DNA from: Clostridiales bacterium
Lineage (GTDB): Bacteria; Bacillota; Clostridia; Oscillospirales; Oscillospiraceae
Assembly (NCBI GenBank): GCA_012838345.1
Contig: DUPK01000009.1
Span: 1 to 45,019, forward strand
DNA length: 45,019 nt
Direction: 5' to 3'
Shown: one piece after another, positions 1 to 6,902 of the stretch
Layout of the letters: every line of letters starts with the position of its first letter
How positions within the stretch are numbered: position 1 is the stretch's first letter
Made by a program: the position numbers and the translations under genes
Notes under the pieces: model-generated
Database searches by the model: none
What the model was told of the DNA's origin: nothing
What the model saw: only the letters and a program-made list of their open reading frames with translations

Positions 1-126
1 CTACAACAACCGCCGCAGCAAGGCAAAGCTAAAGGGCCTGCCGCCTGCTCTTCACAGGCAACAAGCCCTCTCGGTTGCTTGACTTTTTCTCTTTTACATT
101 TTGTCTAACTTTTTGGGGTCACTTCA
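1..126 (+). mobile_element. IS3-family insertion sequence, right end only
   Basis: The first bases encode the end of an IS3-type transposase (separate entry). They are followed at about 102-126 by a sequence that reads TGTCTAACTTTTTGGGG and then TCACTTCA. This looks like the right terminal inverted repeat of the IS150/IS3 group, whose ends typically contain TGTC(C/T)AACTTTTTGGG and finish in CA. The left end and most of the element lie outside the window. The boundary at 126 is inferred from that terminal CA, because no target-site duplication can be checked from one end. The element lies downstream of xerD, 39 bases beyond its stop codon, so xerD is intact. Confidence 0.7.
2..82 (+). CDS. 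IS3-family transposase (OrfB), C-terminal 26 residues
   Basis: Frame 2 is open from the window edge to a TGA at 80-82. The peptide runs YNNRRSKAKLKG, then LPPALHRQQALSVA. This matches the usual tail of IS3/IS150-group OrfB (DDE integrase-type) transposases, which end in a YNN(K/R)RIKxKLKG(M/L)(S/T)P block. The catalytic DDE residues lie upstream, outside the window. It cannot be told whether the full transposase is intact. The call rests on the tail motif together with the terminal-repeat sequence that follows. Confidence 0.72.
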   Translation, partial: YNNRRSKAKLKGLPPALHRQQALSVA

Positions 127-164
127 TCCTTCCTGTTCTCTGGTTTATAACTTCTATTCATTTT

Positions 165-1055
165 TCAGGCTCTGGGATGCGCTCTGTTATAGACATCCTT
201 GAGCTTGTTTTTTACGAGCTGCACATAAACCTGTGTCGAGGAAATGTCCGCATGCCCGAGCATTTCCTGTATCGACCTTAAGTCTGCGCCGTTTTCAAGA
301 AGATGCGCAGCAAAGGAATGGCGCAGTGTATGCGGAGTGATTTCCTTATCTATGTGCGCCTTCTCCTGGTAATACTTTATTATTTTCCAGAAGCCTTGAC
401 GCGTCATCTTCTCGCCGCTGACATTCACAAACAGGGCCTTCTCGTTAGGGTCGGCTATCATCTGGGGACGGGCATACTGCAGGTAATCCCTAAGCGCCTG
501 TATTGCAACGGGATACATCGGAATAAAGCGTTCCTTGCCCTTCCCTTCGCACCTGATTATGCCGGCCGCGAGATTTACGTCCTTCTCTTCAAGCTCAATA
601 AGTTCGGAAACCCGCATACCGGTAGCGTACAATAGCTCCAGCATCGCCTTGTCGCGATAGCCCTTTGCGTCCTTGCACTCAGGCTGCTCGAGCAGTCTTT
701 CGACTTCATGTCCGGTCAGAATTTGCGGCAGCTTCTTAGGCTGCTTATCCGGTACGATTCCCTCCGTTGGATTATCGTTAACCGTTCCCTGCATCGTCAA
801 ATAACCATAGAAGCATTTAAGGGAAGCGAGAGCTCTGGAGACCGTTGAGACCGACTTTCCGTTTCTCCTCATCCATAAAATATACTTTTCCAGGTTATTG
901 CGGGTAACGGATTTAAAGCCCGGCAGCCCCTCATAGGATAAAAACTTTTCAAATTGAGAAATATCCCGCATATAGGAGAGAAAAGTGTTTCTAGACGCCT
1001 GCTTTACATCTAAAAGAAATCGTTCAAACTCTTTTAAGCAATCCGCATCGGTCAT
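165..1055 (-). CDS. xerD: tyrosine recombinase XerD-like
   Basis: This is a 296-residue site-specific tyrosine recombinase, the usual length for XerC/XerD, which resolve chromosome dimers at dif. An N-terminal SAM-like core-binding domain (about 5-85) is followed by the catalytic domain. All catalytic residues can be seen: Arg148 in ATGMRVSEL, a likely Lys172, His242 and Arg245 in HTLRHSFA, His268 in LGHADISS and the nucleophile Tyr277 in QVYVQL. An in-frame TTG lies one codon upstream, but ATG at 1055 is preferred because GGGGGA sits 7 bases before it. The gene follows the spoIIM-like gene by 27 bases, probably as one transcript. spoIIM and xerD also sit near each other in Bacillus. XerD is more likely than XerC from this context, but sequence alone does not prove it. 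The IS3 end lies just downstream. Confidence 0.88.
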   Translation of the reverse strand: MTDADCLKEFERFLLDVKQASRNTFLSYMRDISQFEKFLSYEGLPGFKSVTRNNLEKYILWMRRNGKSVSTVSRALASLKCFYGYLTMQGTVNDNPTEGIVPDKQPKKLPQILTGHEVERLLEQPECKDAKGYRDKAMLELLYATGMRVSELIELEEKDVNLAAGIIRCEGKGKERFIPMYPVAIQALRDYLQYARPQMIADPNEKALFVNVSGEKMTRQGFWKIIKYYQEKAHIDKEITPHTLRHSFAAHLLENGADLRSIQEMLGHADISSTQVYVQLVKNKLKDVYNRAHPRA

Positions 1056-1082
1056 CAACAGTTCCCCCTATCCCGAACTTGT

Positions 1083-1688
1083 CTATCCGGCCGCTAATGA
1101 CGCCAGAAGCGGGGCCAGATATGCATCAATAAATGCAGAAAGTATAAGCGCCGCAAAGCAAAGTAAGCAGCGTAAAAAATAAGCCTTTCCGTAAATAACA
1201 CGAATGATTCGGCGTTTAAGCAGCGCCCCGGTAAGATTATATGACGCCGTAAAAGCCTGTACGGAGAGGATTAATAAACATGGAAAGGATATAAGAGACG
1301 TCAGTCCAAAAAGGGAAAGCGAGACCAGAAAGCCTTTGCCTCCGAAAACCTTGATTATTGAGGCTGCCACAAACGTCAAAACGAAGCCCTTTAATCCAAG
1401 CAATGGCGGTAGAAGAATAAATCCAAATGCGGCAAAGCCGAAGAATACGGCTATTGTCGGATAAAGAAAGGTATCAAACAGAGATTTGCCAAGACCGCCG
1501 CTAACAAAAACGCCGCCATCAGGCGAGAGGAAGTAGTTTTTCAGCAGCGACCCGCTGAAATCCGAAATATAATTTGCCGAAATTGCCCCGCCAAGGGCGC
1601 CGACAAGAAAGAAGCCAGCACTGAGAGTAAATCCAATCGCATCCAGCTTATCTCTTGACAGCAGGTTTCTTATTATTCTTATGTTCAT
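1083..1688 (-). CDS. spoIIM: stage II sporulation protein M-like membrane protein
   Basis: The product is a 201-residue polytopic membrane protein. SpoIIM of Bacillus is 214 residues and anchors SpoIID and SpoIIP in the septal peptidoglycan-degrading complex that drives engulfment. About five hydrophobic segments are visible. The N-terminal stretch LDAIGFTLSAGFFLVGALGG resembles the first SpoIIM helix. The open frame extends upstream to 1823, but ATG at 1688 is the better start. It has GGGGTGAA just before it, and a good promoter (TTGATT-17-TATATT) lies inside the longer frame. The adjacent xerD and the spoIID-like gene elsewhere in the window support the call. The family match is by topology, length and synteny, so this is a moderately confident assignment. 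Confidence 0.7.
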   Translation of the reverse strand: MNIRIIRNLLSRDKLDAIGFTLSAGFFLVGALGGAISANYISDFSGSLLKNYFLSPDGGVFVSGGLGKSLFDTFLYPTIAVFFGFAAFGFILLPPLLGLKGFVLTFVAASIIKVFGGKGFLVSLSLFGLTSLISFPCLLILSVQAFTASYNLTGALLKRRIIRVIYGKAYFLRCLLCFAALILSAFIDAYLAPLLASLAAG

Positions 1689-1691
1689 TAA

Positions 1692-1726
1692 TTTCACCCC
1701 GTACAGAATATGGACAAGGGGTAAAA
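1692..1726 (-). promoter_or_regulatory. hairpin masking the spoIIM ribosome binding site
   Basis: In the minus-strand transcript TTTTACCCC (1718-1726) can pair with GGGGTGAAA (1692-1700). This gives a 9-bp stem with one U-G wobble and a 17-base loop. The 3' arm contains the whole Shine-Dalgarno sequence of the spoIIM-like gene. The predicted start of transcription lies upstream of both arms, so the stem should form on the mRNA. That this lowers translation is an inference. Confidence 0.5.
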
Positions 1727-1761
1727 TTAATGCCTGAAATCCATAAATTACTTGCTTATTT

Positions 1762-1790
1762 AATATAGTACATCTAATCCGGATAATCAA
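1762..1790 (-). promoter_or_regulatory. sigma-A-type promoter for spoIIM-xerD
   Basis: The minus strand reads TTGATT (1785-1790), a 17-base spacer and TATATT (1762-1767). This gives a predicted start near 1755 and a leader of about 65 bases. It argues against the ATG at 1823, which would lie upstream of the promoter. Sporulation spoIIM genes are often sigma-E dependent; I see no convincing sigma-E motif here. Confidence 0.5.
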
Positions 1791-1835
1791 GCAAAAAAAG
1801 CATATTTTATCATTTTTGTTCATTATGCCGATTAA

Positions 1836-1983
1836 TTATGTTAACTTGATTATGTAAACCGTGCAACTAAGTAGATGCGCCGCCCGTGCTCAGGCGGCGC
1901 AAATTCTCTATATTTTGTTAATGTTTTATGAACCAGACACAATATGTCGTGAATTTGCTCATAATTATGTAAACCGAGTAACT
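1836..1983. repeat. dif-like XerD half-sites around a short palindrome, intergenic
   Basis: The gap between the spoIIM-like gene and the TIGR04086 gene (1689-2032) holds no gene. It contains a direct repeat, ATTATGTAAACCG followed by a variable heptamer, at 1849-1868 and 1964-1983 (18 of 20 identical). Related copies read TTATGTTAA near 1836 and TTATGAACC near 1926. TTATGTAAAC is the XerD-binding arm of the Bacillus dif site. No matching XerC arm is evident beside either copy. Between the repeats a 9-bp perfect stem, TGCGCCGCC and GGCGGCGCA (1876-1901), could be a weak terminator, but neither side has a T-run. Confidence 0.45.
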
Positions 1984-2032
1984 GATTACACTTTGTATAT
2001 ACGATAATTACTCTTGGTAATTTTGTGCGTTT

Positions 2033-2434
2033 TCACCTTCTGCCTCTGGCTGGAGCGGCGCAAAGGAAGCTTCCAATAATCCCTCCTGCCATGATGGCGA
2101 TTAAGACAGCAGGGGTCAATGCTCCCGACAGAGCGCCTTTTTCGGTAAAGGCGGCGATTATCATGGTAAGCAAAAACATGGATATTCCGGACGTAATCCC
2201 AATTATCAGCGTCCTGCCGCCCTGTCTTCTTGCAGCCGTAAAGGAGCCTATTAAGCCGCCGAGCCCGCTGGCAAGAACTGCGACCTCCTGCATGAACTTC
2301 TCAGGTACTTTCCCCGCAGCGGTCAGAATAGCCGCTATTAGAAGTAAAATCATCGCACACATGAAGCCCGTTGCTCCGCCCACCACGGCATTCACAAAGT
2401 TATTGGGGCCTCTCCTGTCATCGCTTTTCCGCAT
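2033..2434 (-). CDS. TIGR04086-type membrane protein
   Basis: This 133-residue protein has four predicted membrane helices rich in Gly and Ala, a basic N-terminus (MRKSDDRRG) and a basic C-terminus (PARGRR). Size, topology and position directly after yajC match the TIGR04086 family of small clostridial membrane proteins, whose function is unknown. The start at 2434 has AGGGAGGG at a good distance. That ribosome site forms the 3' arm of a terminator-like hairpin after yajC (separate entry), so expression probably depends on readthrough from the yajC operon or on an unseen promoter. In many clostridia the SCIFF peptide genes lie nearby; none was found here. Confidence 0.65.
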   Translation of the reverse strand: MRKSDDRRGPNNFVNAVVGGATGFMCAMILLLIAAILTAAGKVPEKFMQEVAVLASGLGGLIGSFTAARRQGGRTLIIGITSGISMFLLTMIIAAFTEKGALSGALTPAVLIAIMAGGIIGSFLCAAPARGRR

Positions 2435-2491
2435 ATAAAAAGCCCTCCCTGTTCATAGAATGTTTGTACAACATTCTTATTCACAGGGAGG
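2435..2491 (-). terminator. terminator/attenuator after yajC overlapping the next gene's ribosome site
   Basis: On the minus strand CCTCCCTGT (2483-2491) pairs perfectly with ACAGGGAGG (2444-2452). Between them a second stem forms from GAATGT and ACATTC around TTGTACAA. The 3' arm is followed by GCTTTTTATATG, so the element has both the stem and the T-run of an intrinsic terminator. The 3' arm is also the Shine-Dalgarno sequence, and the T-run leads straight into the start codon of the TIGR04086 gene. The structure can therefore end yajC transcripts and mask translation of any that read through. Confidence 0.7.
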
Positions 2492-2506
2492 ACAAATAAT
2501 ACCCGA

Positions 2507-2788
2507 TTATTTCTTTGCCTTGGGATCGAAACCGACTTTTGTGGATATGCCCCACTTCTGAATCTGAATGCGAACACGATCCTCACCGGTTTCAAAAGTG
2601 ATGAGTTCGCCGTCAACATGGCATATCTTACCGACCATGCCGCCTATTGTGACTATCTCATCTCCGGGTGCTAGTTCGTTTCGCATCTGGGTTATTGCTT
2701 TCTTCTTTTTGTTCTCCGGGCGAATCATAAAGAAGTAGAAGAAGGCAAAGATTAACACCATAAATATAATTGTACCGTATTGCTCCAT
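2507..2788 (-). CDS. yajC: preprotein translocase accessory subunit YajC
   Basis: The 93-residue product has the YajC plan: one N-terminal membrane helix (about 5-22, IIFMVLIFAFFYFFMIRP), then a basic KKKK stretch and a small soluble domain with the PGDEIVTIGGMVGKI block typical of the family. YajC associates with SecDF and the SecYEG translocon at the inner face of the membrane, where its role is supportive. The start at 2788 is preceded by AAGGAGG. The gene lies 76 bases downstream of tgt in the conserved order spoIID-queA-tgt-yajC, so it is probably cotranscribed with the tRNA-modification genes. No secDF genes follow in this window. Confidence 0.92.
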   Translation of the reverse strand: MEQYGTIIFMVLIFAFFYFFMIRPENKKKKAITQMRNELAPGDEIVTIGGMVGKICHVDGELITFETGEDRVRIQIQKWGISTKVGFDPKAKK

Positions 2789-2864
2789 TGAGGAACCTCC
2801 TTTTTGTGGTCAGTAATTGTGCGAATGTTAAAATTATATATGCTGTGACAATAAAAAACAAGTA

Positions 2865-3998
2865 TTATTCTACTCTCATGGTAAGTTTTTGTGAAAATTC
2901 TGCCCGAAAAGCTCGGAAACTGCCGTTTTCGAGCTCTTTTCTTATTCTCTCCATAAGTTCATTGTAAAAGTAGAGGTTGTGGATAACCGCATGCCGCAGG
3001 GCAAGCATCTCGTCAGCCTTGAACAGGTGGCGGAGATAGGCCCTTGAATAACGCCGGCACACAGGGCAGCCGCAGTTTTTGTCTATTGGCTCGGAGTCGT
3101 TAAAAAACCTCTCGTTGCGGATGTTGAGCATACCCTCCCATGTAAAAAGCCTTCCGTGGCGCCCGTTTCTTGCGGGCATTACACAGTCAAAAAAGTCGAC
3201 GCCCCTATAAACCCCCTCAATAATATTCGAGGGTGTCCCGACGCCCATCAGATACCGGGGCTTGTCCTTCGGCATGTACTCCTCCACGCTCTCGATTGTG
3301 TCGTACATTTCCTCGGTGGTCTCGCCGACAGCCAGGCCCCCGATTGCATAGCCGGGAAGGTCAAGCTCGGCAATTTTCAGCATATGCTCGCGTCTTAAAT
3401 CCTTAAAGGTTGTGCCCTGATTTATTCCGAAAAGCAGCTGCCCCGGATTTGTGGCCCCCTCTTCTCTGTTGAGCCGAGTTAGCTCATCCTTGCACCTGAC
3501 TAGCCAGCGGTAGGTTCGATCGCAGGACTGTTTCACATATTCGTATGGCGAGGGTATCTCAACACATTCATCGAAGGCCATCGCGATGTCGGAGCCCAGA
3601 TACGACTGAATTCTCATGCTGTCCTCCGGACGCATAAAGATATGCCTTCCGTCAACATGCGAGTTGAACTTCACTCCCTCCTCGGTTATTTTTCGCAGCT
3701 TAACGAGGGAGTATATCTGAAAGCCACCGCTGTCGGTGAGAACCGGTCCCCTCCAGTCCATAAACTTATGAAGCCCGCCGAGCCGCTTAATGAGCTCCTC
3801 CCCGGGCCTCACATGCAGATGGTAGGTGTTTGACAGCAGCACCTGACAGCCTATGCGCTCCAAATCCTCGGAGGAAAGCGCACCCTTTATGGCAGCTTGG
3901 GTGCCGACATTCATAAAAACAGGCGTCTCAATAACGCCGTGAGGCGTTCTCAATGAGCCGCGCCTTGCTTTTCCTTCGGTTTTCTTTAACTCAAACAT
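2865..3998 (-). CDS. tgt: tRNA-guanine transglycosylase
   Basis: The enzyme exchanges guanine-34 for preQ1 in tRNAs with GUN anticodons, the first tRNA-bound step of queuosine synthesis. At 377 residues it has the usual bacterial length. Visible motifs are the base-binding Asp89 in TDSGGFQ, the nucleophile region DFFDCVMPARNGRHG and the zinc site CGCPVC with a downstream His in YLRHLF. GINQGTTFKDLR, with GGLAVGE further on, lies in the substrate region. The start at 3998 is preceded by AGGTGA. It follows queA by 11 bases, and the two act in sequence on the same tRNA. The QueA and Tgt pair without preQ1 genes nearby is normal; whether the cell makes or salvages preQ1 cannot be seen. Confidence 0.96.
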   Translation of the reverse strand: MFELKKTEGKARRGSLRTPHGVIETPVFMNVGTQAAIKGALSSEDLERIGCQVLLSNTYHLHVRPGEELIKRLGGLHKFMDWRGPVLTDSGGFQIYSLVKLRKITEEGVKFNSHVDGRHIFMRPEDSMRIQSYLGSDIAMAFDECVEIPSPYEYVKQSCDRTYRWLVRCKDELTRLNREEGATNPGQLLFGINQGTTFKDLRREHMLKIAELDLPGYAIGGLAVGETTEEMYDTIESVEEYMPKDKPRYLMGVGTPSNIIEGVYRGVDFFDCVMPARNGRHGRLFTWEGMLNIRNERFFNDSEPIDKNCGCPVCRRYSRAYLRHLFKADEMLALRHAVIHNLYFYNELMERIRKELENGSFRAFRAEFSQKLTMRVE

Positions 3999-4009
3999 GG
4001 ATTCACCTA

Positions 4010-5032
4010 TTAGATTATAATCATCGCATCGCCGAAGCTGAAGAACCTGTAGCGCTCTCTTTTCGCCTCTTCATATGCGTTCAGAATGTTCTCTCGCCCA
4101 ACGAATGCGGATACAAGCATAATTAGCGTGCTCTCCGGCAGATGGAAATTTGTTATAAGCCCGTCGATGCACTTAAAATTATATCCGGGATATATAAAGA
4201 TGTTTGTCCAGCCGGAACGGGCTATAACATGGCCGCTGTCATCCGAGCAGGACTCAAGCGTCCTGCAGGAAGTTGTTCCGCAGGCGATTATCCTGCCCCC
4301 TGTGCGCCTGGTACTGTTTATTTTATCCGCCGTTTCCGGGCTGATTATGCAGTACTCGGCGTGCATTTCGTGCTCCTCTATATTCTCGACCTTTACCGGC
4401 CGGAAGGTACCGAGCCCGACATGGAGGGTTATATACGCGATGCTGACCCCCATGTCCTCAATCTCTTTTAATAGCTCTTTAGTAAAATGCAGACCGGCGG
4501 TGGGCGCCGCCGCCGAGCCGACTTCCCTTGAGTATACCGTCTGATAGCGCTCTGAATCCTTCAGCTCTTCCTTTATATAGGGCGGCAGCGGCATTTTGCC
4601 GAGCCGCTCGAGTATTTCAAGGAAAATGCCCTCGTACTCGAATTCAATGATTCTGTTGCCGCCCTCGCAGACTTCCCGGACGACCGCCGAAAGCTCCCCG
4701 TCGCCGAAAATCAGTCTTGTCCCCGGTTCGGCCTTCCGCCCCGGGCGCGTAAGGCACTCCCACATACGGTTTCCCCTGTCAACCAGTAGCAGTACCTCGA
4801 CGGCGCCGCCTGTCTCCTTTTTCCCGTACAGCCTTGCCGGGAGTACTCTGGAATCGTTGAGGACAAGGCAGTCTCCCGGCCTCAGCAGCTTCGGAAGCTC
4901 GTAAAAGTGCAGGTGTCCTGTCTTCCCCGTCCTTCTGTCGAGTAGCATAAGCCGTGAATGGTCACGCTGTTTAATCGGAGTCTGAGCAATCAGCTCCGGC
5001 GGCAGGTCAAAATAGAAGTCTTCTTTTTTCAT
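4010..5032 (-). CDS. queA: S-adenosylmethionine:tRNA ribosyltransferase-isomerase
   Basis: QueA transfers and isomerises the ribose of S-adenosylmethionine onto preQ1-modified tRNA to give epoxyqueuosine. The 340-residue length is standard. Recognisable family blocks are the N-terminal [21 protein letters not shown], the DGDELSAVV-type beta region, [13 protein letters not shown] in the middle and [11 protein letters not shown] near the C-terminus. The start codon overlaps the stop of the upstream SpoIID-like gene as ATGA, which suggests translational coupling. tgt follows after 11 bases. Nothing looks damaged. Confidence 0.96.
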   Translation of the reverse strand: MKKEDFYFDLPPELIAQTPIKQRDHSRLMLLDRRTGKTGHLHFYELPKLLRPGDCLVLNDSRVLPARLYGKKETGGAVEVLLLVDRGNRMWECLTRPGRKAEPGTRLIFGDGELSAVVREVCEGGNRIIEFEYEGIFLEILERLGKMPLPPYIKEELKDSERYQTVYSREVGSAAAPTAGLHFTKELLKEIEDMGVSIAYITLHVGLGTFRPVKVENIEEHEMHAEYCIISPETADKINSTRRTGGRIIACGTTSCRTLESCSDDSGHVIARSGWTNIFIYPGYNFKCIDGLITNFHLPESTLIMLVSAFVGRENILNAYEEAKRERYRFFSFGDAMIII

Positions 5033-6453
5033 CCAATGATAACTCCGCTAAAATAATACTTGATAATCTCATCGAAGGTCTTGCCGGCCTCGGCCATGGC
5101 TTTCGCACCGTACTGGCTCATGCCTACATTATGCCCCCATCCGGAGCCGGTTACAATAAAAGACGAACCTGTCTGCGCAACGCCGCTGCCGCTTGCGTTA
5201 ACCGTTCTAAGCCCGCTCCCGGTCAGCACCGAAACAATTCCGCCTTTTGAAGCGACCTTCGATATATCGCCCTTGCCGCCTATAGCATATACTGAATTAA
5301 TATCGTTAAGAGAATTTGCCCCGTTGTTTATGTACAGGCCGGTGGGGCTGCTTGAGGCGCTTGTTATTCTGAAACGCTGGCTGTATGTATACTTGCCGTA
5401 CATTGTGCTGTAGAGTATGCTCCTAGCCTCCGACTTTGAAAACGTGTGGCTCAGGTTTCCGTCACTGAAGGTAATCGAAAATATGTTCCCCGTTTCGGTA
5501 TATGTCGGCGTCACGCTTTTGACTGTTCCTATGTAGTATCCCTTCGAGTTGAGTATGTCGGTTATCTCGTCCGCCGTATATGTATAGCTCCAGTTGTCAA
5601 AGCCTGTATAAACGGTAGTGTCATATTCGTCTATCCGCCCCACCAAATAAGGCAGCTGCGTCATCCAGACGTTCCCGCTCGACTCGGTCGCACCTCCGTT
5701 TGTCGCGTGGTAATAGGTCTGACAAATCTCTCCGTTATAGCGGACAAAAAGACCGCTTGTCTGCTCCACCGCCGCGTCCGTTGCCGTACTCGCCTTGGTA
5801 AGGCCGCCGTACACCTGGCAGCAGATGGTGTTGCATACGTCGAAGCTGCCGTGGCTGTTTAAGTGGGTCACCACATAGTTTCTCGCGCACATGGCCTGAG
5901 CCTTGAGCGCTTCAAGCGGCCAGTAGGGCATCATCTCCTCGGGCACGACGCCTTTCAGATAATCGTCAATGTTAAGGACGTTGACAACCTGCATATAGCC
6001 GTTTGAAAGCGCGGTGAATTCAAAAGCGCCATAGTATTTTACGGAATCAAACCAGGTTACGCATTTCTCCCCCGGTCCGGGAATGGGCATGATTGCAAGC
6101 GGGTTATTAAAACTGCAGTCAAGCTCGTAAAGCGTCTCCGAGGTAGCGCGATTTGAAACTATAATCGTCGAACCTGATATTGTTATATTCAGCGAGCTTA
6201 TGTTGACCGCCGTATCTACCGGGTATTGTACAAAATTTCTGGAGGAGTCAAAATAGCCGAAATAAAAGCCGTGCCCCACAAAGTTTGTAAGCCAGGCCGA
6301 GGACACGTCGCTGCCGTTGCTTGTGTAGCGCAGCCCCACCCTTATCGTCGTGGTTGCGGGGGGAGCAGCCCCGGCATAGGGGGCGCTGCCAACAAGAAAC
6401 ATAAAGGACATAAGCACCGGTAGCACAGTTCGCAGGAGTCTTTTAATTCTCAT
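5029..6453 (-). CDS. spoIID: SpoIID/LytB-domain protein
   Basis: This is a 474-residue secreted or membrane-anchored protein with a signal-type N-terminus (about 1-29, MRIKRLLRT then a hydrophobic run ending near AGAAPP). The SpoIID/LytB domain is shown by [20 protein letters not shown] (Glu172-Glu173, the region of the catalytic Glu), the [12 protein letters not shown] block and the C-terminal [13 protein letters not shown] at 438-450. SpoIID is the lytic transglycosylase that strips cross-link-free glycan strands during engulfment. This copy is longer than Bacillus SpoIID (about 340), with an extra N-terminal domain of roughly 100 residues. ATG at 6453 was chosen because GGAG lies 8 bases before it; the frame also has an ATG 7 codons upstream. 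It heads the queA-tgt-yajC group, as in many clostridia, so a vegetative cell-wall role is also possible. Confidence 0.82.
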   Translation of the reverse strand: MRIKRLLRTVLPVLMSFMFLVGSAPYAGAAPPATTTIRVGLRYTSNGSDVSSAWLTNFVGHGFYFGYFDSSRNFVQYPVDTAVNISSLNITISGSTIIVSNRATSETLYELDCSFNNPLAIMPIPGPGEKCVTWFDSVKYYGAFEFTALSNGYMQVVNVLNIDDYLKGVVPEEMMPYWPLEALKAQAMCARNYVVTHLNSHGSFDVCNTICCQVYGGLTKASTATDAAVEQTSGLFVRYNGEICQTYYHATNGGATESSGNVWMTQLPYLVGRIDEYDTTVYTGFDNWSYTYTADEITDILNSKGYYIGTVKSVTPTYTETGNIFSITFSDGNLSHTFSKSEARSILYSTMYGKYTYSQRFRITSASSSPTGLYINNGANSLNDINSVYAIGGKGDISKVASKGGIVSVLTGSGLRTVNASGSGVAQTGSSFIVTGSGWGHNVGMSQYGAKAMAEAGKTFDEIIKYYFSGVIIG

Positions 6454-6524
6454 GATATTTCTCCGTATGTACAAATTATTGTAAACCTAGGATAAAATTG
6501 AGTATATTTTTGTGCTTCTAAATA

Positions 6525-6553
6525 TTGACACATTAGATACGGCATGATAGTAT
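6525..6553 (+). promoter_or_regulatory. sigma-A promoter of the asd-dapA-dapB operon
   Basis: TTGACA (6525-6530) is followed after 17 bases by TAGTAT (6548-6553), with a TG in the extended -10 position. Transcription should start near 6560, at the first base pairs of the lysine riboswitch. Confidence 0.75.
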
Positions 6554-6562
6554 TGATAAAAA

Positions 6563-6750
6563 TCAAATAGCAGTAGAGGCGCGGCCATAAGAGTAGCGGC
6601 AAGGAGGGTTCCGATACCCGATGATATGCTGTGAAAGGGTAAGCCGCCGAAGTTCCTCCGGTATCGGAGTCGGAGGGGCTGGGTGCCCGGTGAACAACCG
6701 GGTAACTGTCATCAATACTGACGGTTGATGGAGAGCTATCTGCTTTTGAA
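6563..6750 (+). ncRNA. lysine riboswitch (L box)
   Basis: The leader carries the conserved L-box core in order: AGAGGCGC, TAAGAGTA, GGGTTCCGAT, GCTGTGAAAGGG, GCCGAAG, GGGGCTGGG, CTGTCA and GGAGAGCTATC. The P1 stem closes it: TCAAATAGCAG (6563-6573) pairs with CTGCTTTTGA (6740-6749). Lysine binding is known to stabilise this fold and repress downstream genes. The three genes that follow make lysine and diaminopimelate. A second short hairpin (TTCCCT with AGGGAA, 6758-6781) and a terminator lie between the aptamer and asd. Confidence 0.95.
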
Positions 6751-6794
6751 TATAGTTTTCCCTTAAGTCTAAGTTAGGGAATATTATATTACAA

Positions 6795-6832
6795 AATCAG
6801 CTGGTTTTTCAACCCGCTGATTATTATTTTAT
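6795..6832 (+). terminator. riboswitch-controlled terminator upstream of asd
   Basis: AATCAGC (6795-6801) pairs with GCTGATT (6816-6822), with GG and CC pairs inside the loop. ATTATTTTAT follows. It sits between the lysine aptamer and asd, so ligand-dependent termination is the likely mode of control. The competing antiterminator is not obvious; the TTCCCT hairpin just upstream may be part of it. Confidence 0.75.
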
Positions 6833-6902
6833 CTACATTTATTTTTCCGGTTATACTCAACACCGCCAGACACAAAGATTAATATATATCGGAGGTATTA
6901 CA

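Noticed and set aside
1688-1823. Longer start of the spoIIM-like gene at 1823
   Set aside because: The extra residues are not conserved-looking, there is no ribosome site, and a promoter lies inside.
1689-2032. SCIFF-type six-cysteine peptide gene expected near yajC and the TIGR04086 gene in clostridia
   Set aside because: No cysteine-rich short frame with a ribosome site was found in this gap on either strand.
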